A DNA stretch of 64,000 bases from an uncultured Pleomorphomonas sp. GTDB taxonomy: Bacteria > Pseudomonadota > Alphaproteobacteria > Rhizobiales > Pleomorphomonadaceae. This document shows, one piece after another, positions 55,121 to 64,000 of this stretch. Made by a program: the position numbers and the translations under genes. The notes beneath the pieces were generated by a model. The model did not search any database and was not told the DNA's origin. It worked only from the letters and a program-made list of their open reading frames with translations. The DNA lies in the NCBI GenBank assembly GCA_937868725.1, contig CALMMQ010000063.1, forward strand, positions 1 to 64,000. Reading direction: 5' to 3'. Each line of letters begins with the position of its first letter. Position 1 is the first letter of the stretch.

Positions 55121-57028
55121 ATGTCAGGCCAGCCCACCAAGCCCGCGAACGTCAACGCCGATGCCACGCTGATGTCGACGATCCGCAATCTCTGGCCCTA
55201 CATGTGGCCGACCGGGCGCTCCGATCTCAAGGCGCGGGTGATGCTCGCCATGGTGTCGCTGGTGCTGGCCAAGGTGGTCACCGTATTGGTGCCCTACCTG
55301 TTCGCCTGGGCCACCAACGCCTTGGTGCCCGGCACCCACTCGCCCGAAGCGACGACGCTGATGATGTCGTGGCCGGTGCTGATGGTGGTCGCCTACGGCG
55401 TCGGCCGGCTGCTGTTCAACGGCTTCAACAATCTGCGCGACTCGCTGTTCTCGTCCGTCGCCCAGCACGCCGTGCGCCAGCTGGCCCGCAGGACTTTCGT
55501 GCATGTCCACGCCCTGTCGCTGCGCTTTCACCTGCAGCGGCGCACCGGAGGCCTCAGCCGCGTCATCGACCGGGGCGTCAAGGGCATCGAGGGCATCGTC
55601 CGCTTCACCATCCTCAACGCCCTGCCGACGGTGTTGGAGTTCGCGCTGTCGGCCGGTGTTGTCGCCTTCAATTTCGGCTTGAGCTATCTCGTGGTCGTCG
55701 CCATCACCATCGGCGTCTACGTCTGGTTCTCGGTGCGCTATTCCGATCGGCGCATCTCGATTCGCCGCCGCATGAACGACAGCGACAACGACGCCTCGAC
55801 CAAGGCCGTCGACAGTCTGCTCAACTTCGAGACCGTCAAATACTTCGGCAACGAGCGCATGGAAACCGAGCGCTACGACGCCGCCATGGCTCGCTACGAG
55901 CGCGCCGCCACCGAGACCGGCACGTCGCTGGCCTGGCTCAACATGGGGCAGGCGCTGATCTTCACCGTCGGCATGACCATCGTCATGGTCATGTCGGCCC
56001 GCGAGGTGATGGCCGGCACGCAGAACCTCGGCGACTTCGTGCTGATCAACACACTGCTGATGCAGCTGTCCATCCCGCTCAACTTCATCGGTTTCATCTA
56101 CCGCGAAATCCGCCAGGGCATCGCCGATCTCGAGCAGATGTTCGACCTGCTGAACCAGCCGGCCGAGATCGTCGACGCGCCGGGAGCTCCCTCGCTGGTC
56201 GTCAACGGCGGTGCCGTGCGCTTTGAGGACGTGCATTTCGCCTACGATCCCGAGCGCCAGATCCTCAAGGGCGTGTCGTTCGAGGTGCCGGCCGGCAAGA
56301 CGGTGGCCATCGTCGGGCCCTCCGGTGCCGGCAAGTCGACGCTGTCGCGGCTGCTGTTCCGCTTCTACGACGTCACCGGCGGCCGCGTTCTGGTCGATGG
56401 CCAGGATGTGCGCGCGGTGAGCCAGGAGTCGCTGCGCGCCGCCGTCGGCATGGTGCCGCAGGATACGGTGCTGTTCAACGACACCATCTTCTACAACATC
56501 CGCTATGGCCGCCCCGACGCCACGCCCGAGGAGGTGCACGAAGCCGCCCGCCAGGCGCGCATCGCCCACTTCATCGAGATGCTGCCCAACGGCTACGACA
56601 CTCAGGTCGGCGAACGGGGTCTCAAGCTGTCGGGTGGCGAGAAGCAGCGCGTCGCCATCGCCCGCACCATCCTCAAGGGGCCGCCGATCCTCATTCTCGA
56701 CGAGGCGACCAGCGCCCTCGACACCAATACCGAGCGCGAGATTCAGGCCGAACTCGACCGGGTGGCCGAAGGGCGGACGACACTGGTCATCGCCCACCGC
56801 CTGTCGACGGTGGTCGGGGCCGACGAGATCATCGTGCTGGAACGCGGTCGCATTGCCGAGCGCGGCACGCATGCCGAGCTGATCAACAGGGGCGGGCTCT
56901 ACGCCACCATGTGGAACCGTCAGCGTCAGGCGGCGGAGGCCGAGGAACTGCTGGCCCGCGTCAAGGCCAGCGACGATCTTGGCGTCGTCTCGGGCGAGGC
57001 CGACGAAGATCTGTTGCCGGCCAGCTGA
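55121..57028 (+). CDS. Atm1-type ABC transporter (permease-ATPase fusion)
   Basis: A 635-residue half-transporter that would work as an inner-membrane dimer. Six membrane helices (about 35-325) include the Atm1/HMT1 features FHLQRRTGGLSRVIDRG and NFETVKYFGNE; the ATPase has Walker A GPSGAGKST, Q loop, signature LSGGEKQR and Walker B ILILDEATSALD. Bacterial relatives export glutathione-linked metals or persulfides and confer heavy-metal tolerance. ATG 55121 has AGGAG upstream at a long 12-nt spacing; frame is open from 55007 but without signal of translation. A strong terminator follows. Confidence 0.93.
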   Translation: MSGQPTKPANVNADATLMSTIRNLWPYMWPTGRSDLKARVMLAMVSLVLAKVVTVLVPYLFAWATNALVPGTHSPEATTLMMSWPVLMVVAYGVGRLLFNGFNNLRDSLFSSVAQHAVRQLARRTFVHVHALSLRFHLQRRTGGLSRVIDRGVKGIEGIVRFTILNALPTVLEFALSAGVVAFNFGLSYLVVVAITIGVYVWFSVRYSDRRISIRRRMNDSDNDASTKAVDSLLNFETVKYFGNERMETERYDAAMARYERAATETGTSLAWLNMGQALIFTVGMTIVMVMSAREVMAGTQNLGDFVLINTLLMQLSIPLNFIGFIYREIRQGIADLEQMFDLLNQPAEIVDAPGAPSLVVNGGAVRFEDVHFAYDPERQILKGVSFEVPAGKTVAIVGPSGAGKSTLSRLLFRFYDVTGGRVLVDGQDVRAVSQESLRAAVGMVPQDTVLFNDTIFYNIRYGRPDATPEEVHEAARQARIAHFIEMLPNGYDTQVGERGLKLSGGEKQRVAIARTILKGPPILILDEATSALDTNTEREIQAELDRVAEGRTTLVIAHRLSTVVGADEIIVLERGRIAERGTHAELINRGGLYATMWNRQRQAAEAEELLARVKASDDLGVVSGEADEDLLPAS

Positions 57029-57052
57029 GGGCAGGGGGCAACGACCGATATG

Positions 57053-57086
57053 AAAAAGGCGCGGTCCCTGCGGATCGCGCCTTTTT
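57053..57086. terminator. Bidirectional terminator after the ABC transporter
   Basis: AAAAAGGCGCG (57053-57063) pairs with CGCGCCTTTTT (57076-57086), giving an 11-bp stem with A and T runs, suited to both converging transcripts. Confidence 0.88.
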
Positions 57087-57097
57087 GCTGTGCGGGT

Positions 57098-57277
57098 TCA
57101 GACCGACATGTCGAGCCGTTGCCCCACGCCCTGCGGCAGGCTGGCCTTGGTCGACGCGGCGACGGTCTTGTCGTCGGCATCGCCGTCGTGATCGGGGCCA
57201 GGACCTTCGGCGGCTTCGGCGGGAGCCGAGGGACGGTAGCTGGAAACGGCGGTGGTGCCGACGGAAGATACGTTCAA
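57098..57277 (-). CDS. Small acidic protein with TTG start
   Basis: A 59-residue frame starting at TTG 57277. GGAGG lies 6 nt before that TTG on the minus strand, which decides the start; the nearest in-frame ATG (57322) is further upstream and has none. The product begins with NVSSVGTTAVSSY, has a central EGPGPDHDGDADD stretch and ends GVGQRLDMSV. Short proteins with an EGPGPDHDGD core are seen in other Hyphomicrobiales without function. Its last ten residues resemble those of the next small gene. Confidence 0.68.
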   Translation of the reverse strand: MNVSSVGTTAVSSYRPSAPAEAAEGPGPDHDGDADDKTVAASTKASLPQGVGQRLDMSV

Positions 57278-57382
57278 GTTGGGCCTCCAGTGGCGGACCG
57301 ACGCGAGACTGCGGTCGCCCACGGCAGCATGCCGAGGGCAACCTGTCCAAGTCCTGTCTGGACTGACAGATTGTCGGTCGGT

Positions 57383-57598
57383 TCAGACGGTAATGTCGAC
57401 GACCTGACCGACACCGGCGCGAACCGGGGCCTTGGCCGCCTCGGTGGCGGCCCGCTTCTGCGCCTCTTCGTTGGCCTTGGCGCGGCGGGACTCGGCCTCG
57501 GCGGTGTTGGCTTGACTTTCAGCGCTCGCTTGCGACCGCAAATGCGAGCTTCTCGATTGCAGCGCCGCGATGGTGGCGTTGATGGATGACACGGACAT
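57383..57598 (-). CDS. Small alanine-rich helical protein with duplicated ribosome binding site
   Basis: A 71-residue protein starting MSVSSINATIAALQSRSSHL, followed by an Ala/Glu/Arg-rich helix (about 20-58) and ending GVGQVVDITV, similar to the C-terminus of the neighbouring 59-residue protein. The ATG at 57598 is preceded on the minus strand by two exact copies of a 12-bp unit that contains AGGAGG (plus-strand 57600-57611 and 57612-57623). The N-terminus faintly recalls small motility-associated YjfB-like proteins. No function assigned. Confidence 0.72.
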   Translation of the reverse strand: MSVSSINATIAALQSRSSHLRSQASAESQANTAEAESRRAKANEEAQKRAATEAAKAPVRAGVGQVVDITV

Positions 57599-57599
57599 C

Positions 57600-57623
57600 A
57601 GTACCTCCTGGAGTACCTCCTGG
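57600..57623 (-). promoter_or_regulatory. Tandemly duplicated Shine-Dalgarno
   Basis: Plus-strand AGTACCTCCTGG occurs twice head to tail. On the minus strand this puts two AGGAGG motifs 12 nt apart, the nearer 5 nt from the start codon of the 71-residue protein. Confidence 0.8.
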
Positions 57624-57778
57624 TACTGCGACGGGACCACGCGGTTCCGTCCATGCCACCACCTTGACGTATACGGTTGAAGACCCCACCAAGAAATTCG
57701 TTAAAATTGCAAGCATCTCTGTCTGTTTTCGCCTGTGGCAAAACGTGATAAGCCGGCCCGACAATTCAGGAACAGGTC

Positions 57779-58213
57779 ATGGCGCTTCATATCATCAAGC
57801 TCTGCGTCGGCGTTGAGAGCGTTGACGAACTCGATCAATGGTATCGGGAGGAAGTGCTGGCCGCCGCCGCGCGCGGCGAGACCTACGAGCGCATGCACGT
57901 CACGCGCATGTTTCCCAAGCGCGTCGACGAGGTGCTGGCCGGCGGCTCGCTCTACTGGGTGATCAAGGGCATCGTGCAGGCGCGCCAGAGCATTCTGGAA
58001 CTGCGGCCGGTGCGCGGGGCCGACGGCGTCGACCGCTGCGGCATCGTCCTCGATCCCGAACTCCACCGCACCGAGTATCGCCCCTGCCGCGCCTTTCAGG
58101 GCTGGCGCTACTACGACCCCAAGGACGCGCCGGCCGACATCCGGCAGTCGAGCGTCGATGGCGACATGCCGGAAGGCATGCGCCGGGCGCTGCGCGAACT
58201 GGCGCTGATATGA
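57779..58213 (+). CDS. DUF1489 family protein
   Basis: A 144-residue cytosolic protein conserved across alphaproteobacteria, function unknown. The opening HIIKLCVGVESVDEL and the middle segments GSLYWVIKGIVQARQ and YRPCRAFQGWRYY are the family pattern. AGGAACAG precedes the ATG. It lies upstream of the DAHP synthase gene by 161 bp on the same strand, with a possible terminator between. Confidence 0.93.
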   Translation: MALHIIKLCVGVESVDELDQWYREEVLAAAARGETYERMHVTRMFPKRVDEVLAGGSLYWVIKGIVQARQSILELRPVRGADGVDRCGIVLDPELHRTEYRPCRAFQGWRYYDPKDAPADIRQSSVDGDMPEGMRRALRELALI

Positions 58214-58283
58214 CGGTTGCGGCCGACATCCCCAGACTATGGTAGATTTTCGCCGGCCAGCCCCCATTGGTGGTGGCGCCTGC

Positions 58284-58314
58284 CGGGGCCTTTGAGTATA
58301 ACCCCCGAGTTTTT
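58284..58314 (+). terminator. Possible terminator or attenuator before aroG
   Basis: CGGGG (58284-58288) can pair with CCCCG (58303-58307), followed by AGTTTTT. The stem is short. It may end the DUF1489 transcript; no aromatic-rich leader peptide was found, so attenuation is not supported. Confidence 0.35.
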
Positions 58315-58374
58315 ATGGGGCGGCGCCGCGCTCCACCCGGCGCGGCGGCTGCGATGAAGCGGAAGTGATTTGTC

Positions 58375-59748
58375 ATGCCGACGACGTGGAAGCCCGATTC
58401 CTGGAGAGCTCTGCCGGTTGAGCAGGTTCCCGATTATCCCGATCCGGCCGAACTGGCCGCCGTCGAGGCCCGCATCGCCAAGTACCCGCCGCTGGTGTTT
58501 GCCGGCGAGGCGCGCAAGCTGAAGAAGAGCCTGGCCAAGGTGGCCGCCGGCGAAGCGTTCCTGTTGCAGGGCGGCGATTGCGCCGAGAGTTTTGCCGAGC
58601 ACGGCGCCGACAACATCCGTGACTTCTTCCGCGTCTTTCTCCAGATGGCGGTGGTGCTGACCTATGGCGCCGCTCAGCCGGTGGTCAAGGTCGGCCGCAT
58701 CGCCGGCCAGTTCGCCAAGCCGCGCTCCAAGCCGACCGAAACCATCGCCGGCACCGAGCTGCCGTCCTACCGCGGCGACATCGTCAACGGCATGGACTTC
58801 ACGGCCGAGTCGCGCACGCCCGACCCGCAGCGCCAGGAGATGGCCTACCGTCAGTCGGCGGCCACGCTCAATCTGTTGCGCGCCTTCGCCCAGGGCGGCT
58901 ACGCCAACCTCGACAACGTCCACCAGTGGATGCTCGGCTTCGTCAACGGTTCGCCCCAGAGCCATCGCTATCAGGAGCTGGCCGATCGCATCAGCCAGTC
59001 CATGGCCTTCATGCGGGCTTGCGGCATCCATCCCGACAGCGTCGCCGAAATGCGCACCACCGAGTTCTACACCAGCCACGAAGCGCTGCTGCTCGGCTAC
59101 GAGCAGGCGCTGACGCGCGTCGATTCGACCACCGGCGACTGGTACGCCACCTCCGGTCATATGATCTGGATCGGCGACCGCACCCGCCGTCCCGATCACG
59201 CCCACGTCGAGTTCTTCCGCGGCATCCGCAATCCCATCGGCCTCAAGTGCGGGCCCTCGCTTGGGCCGGACGCACTGCTGCGGCTCATCGACGTCCTCAA
59301 CCCGGACAACGAGCCGGGCCGGCTGACGCTGATCACCCGCTACGGTGCCGATAACGTCGAAGCCCATCTGCCGGGGCTGATCAAGGCGGTGCAGCGGCAC
59401 GGGCGCTCAGTGGTCTGGTCGTGCGATCCCATGCACGGCAACACCATCACCCTCAATGGCTACAAGACGCGGCCGTTCGATCGTGTGCTGAAGGAGGTCG
59501 GGGCGTTCTTCGACGTGCATCGCGCCGAGGGCACGCACGCCGGCGGCATCCACGTCGAGATGACCGGCCGCGACGTCACCGAATGCACCGGCGGCGCCAA
59601 CGCCATTTCCGGCGAGCAGCTGTCGGACCGCTATCACACCCATTGCGATCCGCGCCTCAATGCCGATCAGGCGTTGGAGCTGGCCTTCCTGGTGGCCGAG
59701 AAGCTCAAGAACGCCCCGCAGCACAGCAAGCCGGCGGCTGACGCTTGA
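58375..59748 (+). CDS. aroG: Class II 3-deoxy-7-phosphoheptulonate synthase
   Basis: A 457-residue enzyme that joins PEP and erythrose-4-phosphate, the first step to aromatic amino acids. Plant-type (class II) motifs are clear: [14 protein letters not shown] with the metal-binding Cys, [38 protein letters not shown] and [12 protein letters not shown]. No N-terminal extra helices of the mycobacterial type are evident. It is followed by a strong terminator. Confidence 0.96.
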   Translation: MPTTWKPDSWRALPVEQVPDYPDPAELAAVEARIAKYPPLVFAGEARKLKKSLAKVAAGEAFLLQGGDCAESFAEHGADNIRDFFRVFLQMAVVLTYGAAQPVVKVGRIAGQFAKPRSKPTETIAGTELPSYRGDIVNGMDFTAESRTPDPQRQEMAYRQSAATLNLLRAFAQGGYANLDNVHQWMLGFVNGSPQSHRYQELADRISQSMAFMRACGIHPDSVAEMRTTEFYTSHEALLLGYEQALTRVDSTTGDWYATSGHMIWIGDRTRRPDHAHVEFFRGIRNPIGLKCGPSLGPDALLRLIDVLNPDNEPGRLTLITRYGADNVEAHLPGLIKAVQRHGRSVVWSCDPMHGNTITLNGYKTRPFDRVLKEVGAFFDVHRAEGTHAGGIHVEMTGRDVTECTGGANAISGEQLSDRYHTHCDPRLNADQALELAFLVAEKLKNAPQHSKPAADA

Positions 59749-59778
59749 GGTTTCCGTCCTAAGCACTTGAAAAAAGAG

Positions 59779-59807
59779 AGGGCGCCCCCCCGTAGGGCGC
59801 CCTTTTT
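59779..59807 (+). terminator. Intrinsic terminator after aroG
   Basis: AGGGCGCCC (59779-59787) pairs with GGGCGCCCT (59795-59803) and is followed by TTTT; an A run precedes it. Confidence 0.88.
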
Positions 59808-60302
59808 GCTGGCCGGCTTGACGACGCCGGCGCTCCGCAAGGGCCAACAAGGGCTGATGGAGCTTTTTTTGATGCGCTTTCGTGACCGATATACCGCCTC
59901 GGCACCTCATTGGCGCACCAGAAGAGACAATTTCCGTGTAGCCCTTGCCGGGTAGGGGCTTGAAATTTGTTGGCCGATCGTCCGGAAGACGAATCTGTTC
60001 GGAACGTCAGGCAACCATCTGAAAATAAGCCAAAAATCAGAATTGTTGGCTCTGCCCATTCGATCTTTATCCCTACGGAAAAGCCCGTAGGCGACGCATC
60101 GGTGGTCCAGCGGTGCCAGACCGATCACAAAGTCGCGCAAGTTTTCGCGACTGACTATCAAAAAACGGCTCTCGCAGTTGTCAATCCAGGTGGGTTTCGC
60201 CGTGAAGGGATTTGGCCCATATACAGTTCATCGAACGAAGCAAGCAGCACAGCAGAGACCGAACAAAACTCTAAACTGCTTCGCAAATACTGGAGAAAGA
60301 CA
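59808..60302. other. AT-richer intergenic region with several hairpins
   Basis: About 495 bp with no convincing gene, less GC-rich than its surroundings. Hairpins: CCTACGG (60072-60078) with CCGTAGG (60085-60091), and AGTCGCG (60131-60137) with CGCGACT (60146-60152). A TATACA (60220-60225) might be the -10 for the repeat-protein gene. An 84-codon minus-strand frame covering 59907-60161 has no family likeness. A structured RNA or a long regulated leader is possible. Confidence 0.45.
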
Positions 60303-60767
60303 ATGAAGACTCTTTACGCCGCCGCTCTCGCCCTGTCTGTTCTGACCCCGGCTCTTGCCAATGCTGGCACCCTCTACGATCCGAATGCCGGTTCGAACGA
60401 CCAGCGCTTCATCGCCTCGGGTGTCTTCGATGACGCTCAGCTGGCCGCCGCCAAGGCCGACGCCCAGAAGTACGCCGGCAACGGCCAGGCCGGTGCCTCC
60501 GTCTCGCACGTCTACGATCCGAACGCCGGCAGCAACGATCCCCGCTTCCAGCGCGTGATCTCCTACAACAGCGGCAACGCCGCCGCCGCCAAGCGCGACG
60601 CCGCCGCCTACGCTGCCGCGCAGCAGGTTGCCGCGGGTTCGACGTCGTCGGCGCTGATCGGCACCCATGACGCCACCACCGCCGGTGCCCGCATCGTCAC
60701 CCACTACGATCCGAACGCCGGCAGCAACGACGACCGCTTCCCCTCGGTCGTGGTGCTCGGGCAGTAA
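60303..60767 (+). CDS. Secreted protein with three YDPNAGSNDxRF repeats
   Basis: A 154-residue exported protein. A signal peptide (about 1-21, ending ANAG) leads to three near-identical motifs YDPNAGSNDxRF at residues 25-36, 71-82 and 135-146, separated by Ala/Lys-rich helical spacers of 46 and 52 residues. The D-x-N-x-G-x-x-D order within each motif is reminiscent of calcium-binding loops, but it is not a canonical EF-hand. No family recognised. GGAGAAAG lies just before the ATG, and a long terminator follows the stop. The last repeat is close to the C-terminus. Confidence 0.85.
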   Translation: MKTLYAAALALSVLTPALANAGTLYDPNAGSNDQRFIASGVFDDAQLAAAKADAQKYAGNGQAGASVSHVYDPNAGSNDPRFQRVISYNSGNAAAAKRDAAAYAAAQQVAAGSTSSALIGTHDATTAGARIVTHYDPNAGSNDDRFPSVVVLGQ

Positions 60768-60785
60768 TCACCTCCCAGAGTGAAC

Positions 60786-60830
60786 AATCGGCGGGTGTCG
60801 CTTCAAGCGGCACCCGCCGATTGGCGTTTT
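60786..60830 (+). terminator. Intrinsic terminator after the repeat protein
   Basis: AATCGGCGGGTG (60786-60797) pairs with CACCCGCCGATT (60811-60822), with more pairing inside the loop, followed by GGCGTTTT. Confidence 0.85.
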
Positions 60831-62506
<1,676 letters not shown>

Positions 62507-62539
62507 GCCCCTGACGGTCGCAAACGCTGAAACGAATGT

Positions 62540-62571
62540 GAGCCCGGGGGAAACCCCGGGCTCTTTTCTTT
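62540..62571 (+). terminator. Intrinsic terminator after eno
   Basis: GAGCCCGGGG (62540-62549) and CCCCGGGCTC (62554-62563) form a 10-bp stem with a GAAA tetraloop, followed by TTTTCTTT. Confidence 0.92.
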
Positions 62572-62646
62572 GGGGGGAGAGTTCACGCACTCCGCGGACG
62601 GCAAGGTGTCGGTGTGGCGCAACGAGCCGACGTCGGACTGATGGCG

Positions 62647-62758
62647 CTTTCCGGCCTGACGGAACCGGCAGGTCGACAAGAAATCGCTCCAGAGTCAATA
62701 GTTTGAGCAGCCACTTACCGATCGGGCCGTTTCAACCTGATCGGCGGATGCTCTAGGC
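62647..62758. repeat. 112-bp dispersed intergenic repeat, copy B
   Basis: Aligns gap-free with 23030-23141. The second hairpin is kept by a G-U/compensated form (CGATCGGGC with ACCTGATCG), while the first is weaker. Its last 6 bases run into the 3' end of the chemoreceptor gene, so the repeat supplies that gene's stop codon region. Confidence 0.85.
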
Positions 62759-64000
62759 GGCGTCGGCGACGCTCGCTCCGCCAGTCTCCGCTCGCGCCGT
62801 GGCATCGTGGATGATGCGCGGCACGTCTTCCTTGAGCAGACGCGACGACTGATCGATGTCGGCGGCCACGGACAGAACGGCGTGGGCGAGGTCGTAGGTG
62901 CGGGCGACCGCTTCCTCGATGGTCCGAATCTGCGAGGCGACGTCGGCGATTGACGAGTGCGCCTCACGGATCGACGACGAGAAGCTCTCGATGACCGTCC
63001 GCTGTTCGGTGATCCGGTCGAGCACATCGCCGGTCACGGCCTCGAGGGAGGAGACCGACGAGTTGATGGCGCCGAGTGCCGTCACCACCTCGCCAGTCGT
63101 CGTCCGGATGTCGACCACCCGTGCCGAAACCTCACGCGTCGACTGGCCCGTCTGCACGGCCAGCGACTTAACTTCGCCGGCGACAACGGCGAAGCCTTTG
63201 CCCGCCTCTCCGGCGCGTGCCGATTCGATCGAAGCATTGAGCGCCAGCAGATTGGTCCGCTCGGCGACGTCGGAAATCACCGAGATGATCGCGCCGATGT
63301 CCTGTGTGGCACGGGTCAGTGCATCAACGCTGTTCTGCGAGGTTCGCGTCGTGTCGATGGCCTGGCGGCTGATGGCAGCGTTCTGCTCGATGCGCTCGGT
63401 AAACTGCGCCACGGCACGAACGACGTCGCTGGACCGGCGGGCGGCCTCGTCGTTGCGTTCCAGCGAGTGATTGGCGGCCGCGAAGATCGACTGTGCCGAT
63501 GCGCGCACCTTCTCCATCATCGCCGACATCTGGCTGGCCTGCTCGCTGAGCATGCGGCTGCCGTCGATGATGCCGGACAGCCCCATCTCGGTCGATCGTT
63601 CGACCTCTCCGGCCATAGCGGCGAGGATCCGGCGCCGCTGAACCGCCGCCTCCCGCTCCCGCCGCTCGCGCTCCAGCAACAGTGCGTCGAGCTCGGTGGC
63701 TTGCTCGGCCAGCTTGCGCTTCATTTCGGTTGCCGCCGCGAGGCCGCGTTTGGCGCCACGGCAGAGCAGGGCCCAGATGCCGCACAGCAACAGCACGAAG
63801 CCGGCGACGCCCAGCTCGGAAACGAGCTCAAACCGATGCAATGACGTCACTTCCGGGCTGTTCCAGAACGCGCTGTCGGGTGGTCCAACCCACAGCGACC
63901 AGGGATGGGCGGTGTCGCCGCTCGCGAGCGGCAGCACCTCGGAATAGATCAGGTCGGAAGCAGGCTTGGCGGCATGCACGTCGGCGGTCTTGACGGCTGC
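62753..64000 (-). CDS. Methyl-accepting chemotaxis protein (5' end beyond window)
   Basis: The 3' portion, about 415 codons, of a chemoreceptor that continues past position 64000. The visible N-terminal part ([23 protein letters not shown]) is the end of a periplasmic sensor domain, probably Cache type. One membrane helix ([18 protein letters not shown]) is followed by a coiled coil and the signalling domain with the hairpin tip [39 protein letters not shown]. No CheB/CheR-binding pentapeptide is seen at the C-terminus (SVADAA). A GTG at 63979 is inside the frame and is not taken as the start. Ligand unknown. Confidence 0.92.
   Translation of the reverse strand, partial: AAVKTADVHAAKPASDLIYSEVLPLASGDTAHPWSLWVGPPDSAFWNSPEVTSLHRFELVSELGVAGFVLLLCGIWALLCRGAKRGLAAATEMKRKLAEQATELDALLLERERREREAAVQRRRILAAMAGEVERSTEMGLSGIIDGSRMLSEQASQMSAMMEKVRASAQSIFAAANHSLERNDEAARRSSDVVRAVAQFTERIEQNAAISRQAIDTTRTSQNSVDALTRATQDIGAIISVISDVAERTNLLALNASIESARAGEAGKGFAVVAGEVKSLAVQTGQSTREVSARVVDIRTTTGEVVTALGAINSSVSSLEAVTGDVLDRITEQRTVIESFSSSIREAHSSIADVASQIRTIEEAVARTYDLAHAVLSVAADIDQSSRLLKEDVPRIIHDATARAETGGASVADAA

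Noticed and set aside
58214-58374. Attenuation by leader peptide before aroG
   Set aside because: A short frame exists but contains no run of Phe, Tyr or Trp codons, and the hairpin stem is only 5 bp.
59907-60161. An 84-codon minus-strand frame in the region upstream of the repeat protein
   Set aside because: No ribosome binding site or family likeness; the region looks regulatory.

Overview
The window is high-GC, gene-dense chromosomal DNA from an alphaproteobacterium, most likely of the order Hyphomicrobiales (Rhizobiales). The evidence is the set and arrangement of genes: ntrY-ntrX, ftsB-pdhA-pdhB-pdhC-lpdA with a lipoyl domain fused to PdhB, lptF-lptG-lptD-surA-pdxA-rsmA, pepA-holC, class II DAHP synthase, CimA, DUF1489 and DUF6898-like proteins. 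A genus cannot be fixed from sequence alone. No tRNA, rRNA, insertion sequence, prophage or CRISPR array was seen. Nearly all of the window is core chromosome; the novelty lies in small, intergenic or unnamed elements.

Region by region. 1-730: two tandem copies of a 95-bp hairpin repeat, then an apparent small RNA carrying two anti-Shine-Dalgarno loops and an intrinsic terminator. 1-9 kb: a Tat-exported L,D-transpeptidase, a small conserved protein, glyA, the peptidoglycan synthase pbpC, a cation efflux protein, and on the other strand the KdsD-type sugar-phosphate isomerase. 9-13 kb: the NtrY/NtrX two-component system; NtrX lacks the sigma54-contact loop. 13-19 kb: ftsB and the complete pyruvate dehydrogenase operon. 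19-23 kb: a small membrane protein, then a tight three-gene operon of coiled-coil and membrane proteins of unknown function, the best candidate for an undescribed protein system. 23-27 kb: lipA, a COQ10/RatA-like protein, and the phosphate transporter pair pit/DUF47. 27-33 kb: an EAL phosphodiesterase with a degenerate GGDEF, an AT-rich island with palindromes ahead of cysteine desulfidase, a DUF2778 (Tlde1-like) protein, and a divergent EamA transporter/XRE-cupin regulator pair.

33-41 kb: the leftward envelope operon lptF-lptG-lptD-surA-like-pdxA-rsmA, coupled by 1-4 nt overlaps in most junctions. 41-49 kb: pepA, a 55-residue membrane protein, holC, gltX, an SGNH hydrolase, creA, a 50-residue lysine-rich protein, cysS and a GFA protein. 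49-57 kb: prolyl aminopeptidase, citramalate synthase, a secreted unknown with a LOG-family enzyme, a LysM protein and an Atm1-type ABC exporter. 57-60 kb: two tiny proteins with related C-termini (one with a TTG start, one with a tandemly duplicated Shine-Dalgarno), DUF1489 and class II DAHP synthase. 60-64 kb: a secreted protein with three YDPNAGSNDxRF repeats, enolase, and a chemoreceptor cut by the window end. A 112-bp intergenic repeat occurs once upstream of lipA and once between eno and the chemoreceptor.

Functionally, the window joins central carbon flow (eno, PDH, LipA supplying lipoyl groups to PdhB/PdhC, CimA and DAHP synthase drawing on pyruvate and PEP), envelope building (LPS export, Kdo precursor isomerase, PBP1C, L,D-transpeptidases) and nutrient signalling (NtrYX, phosphate and cysteine use).
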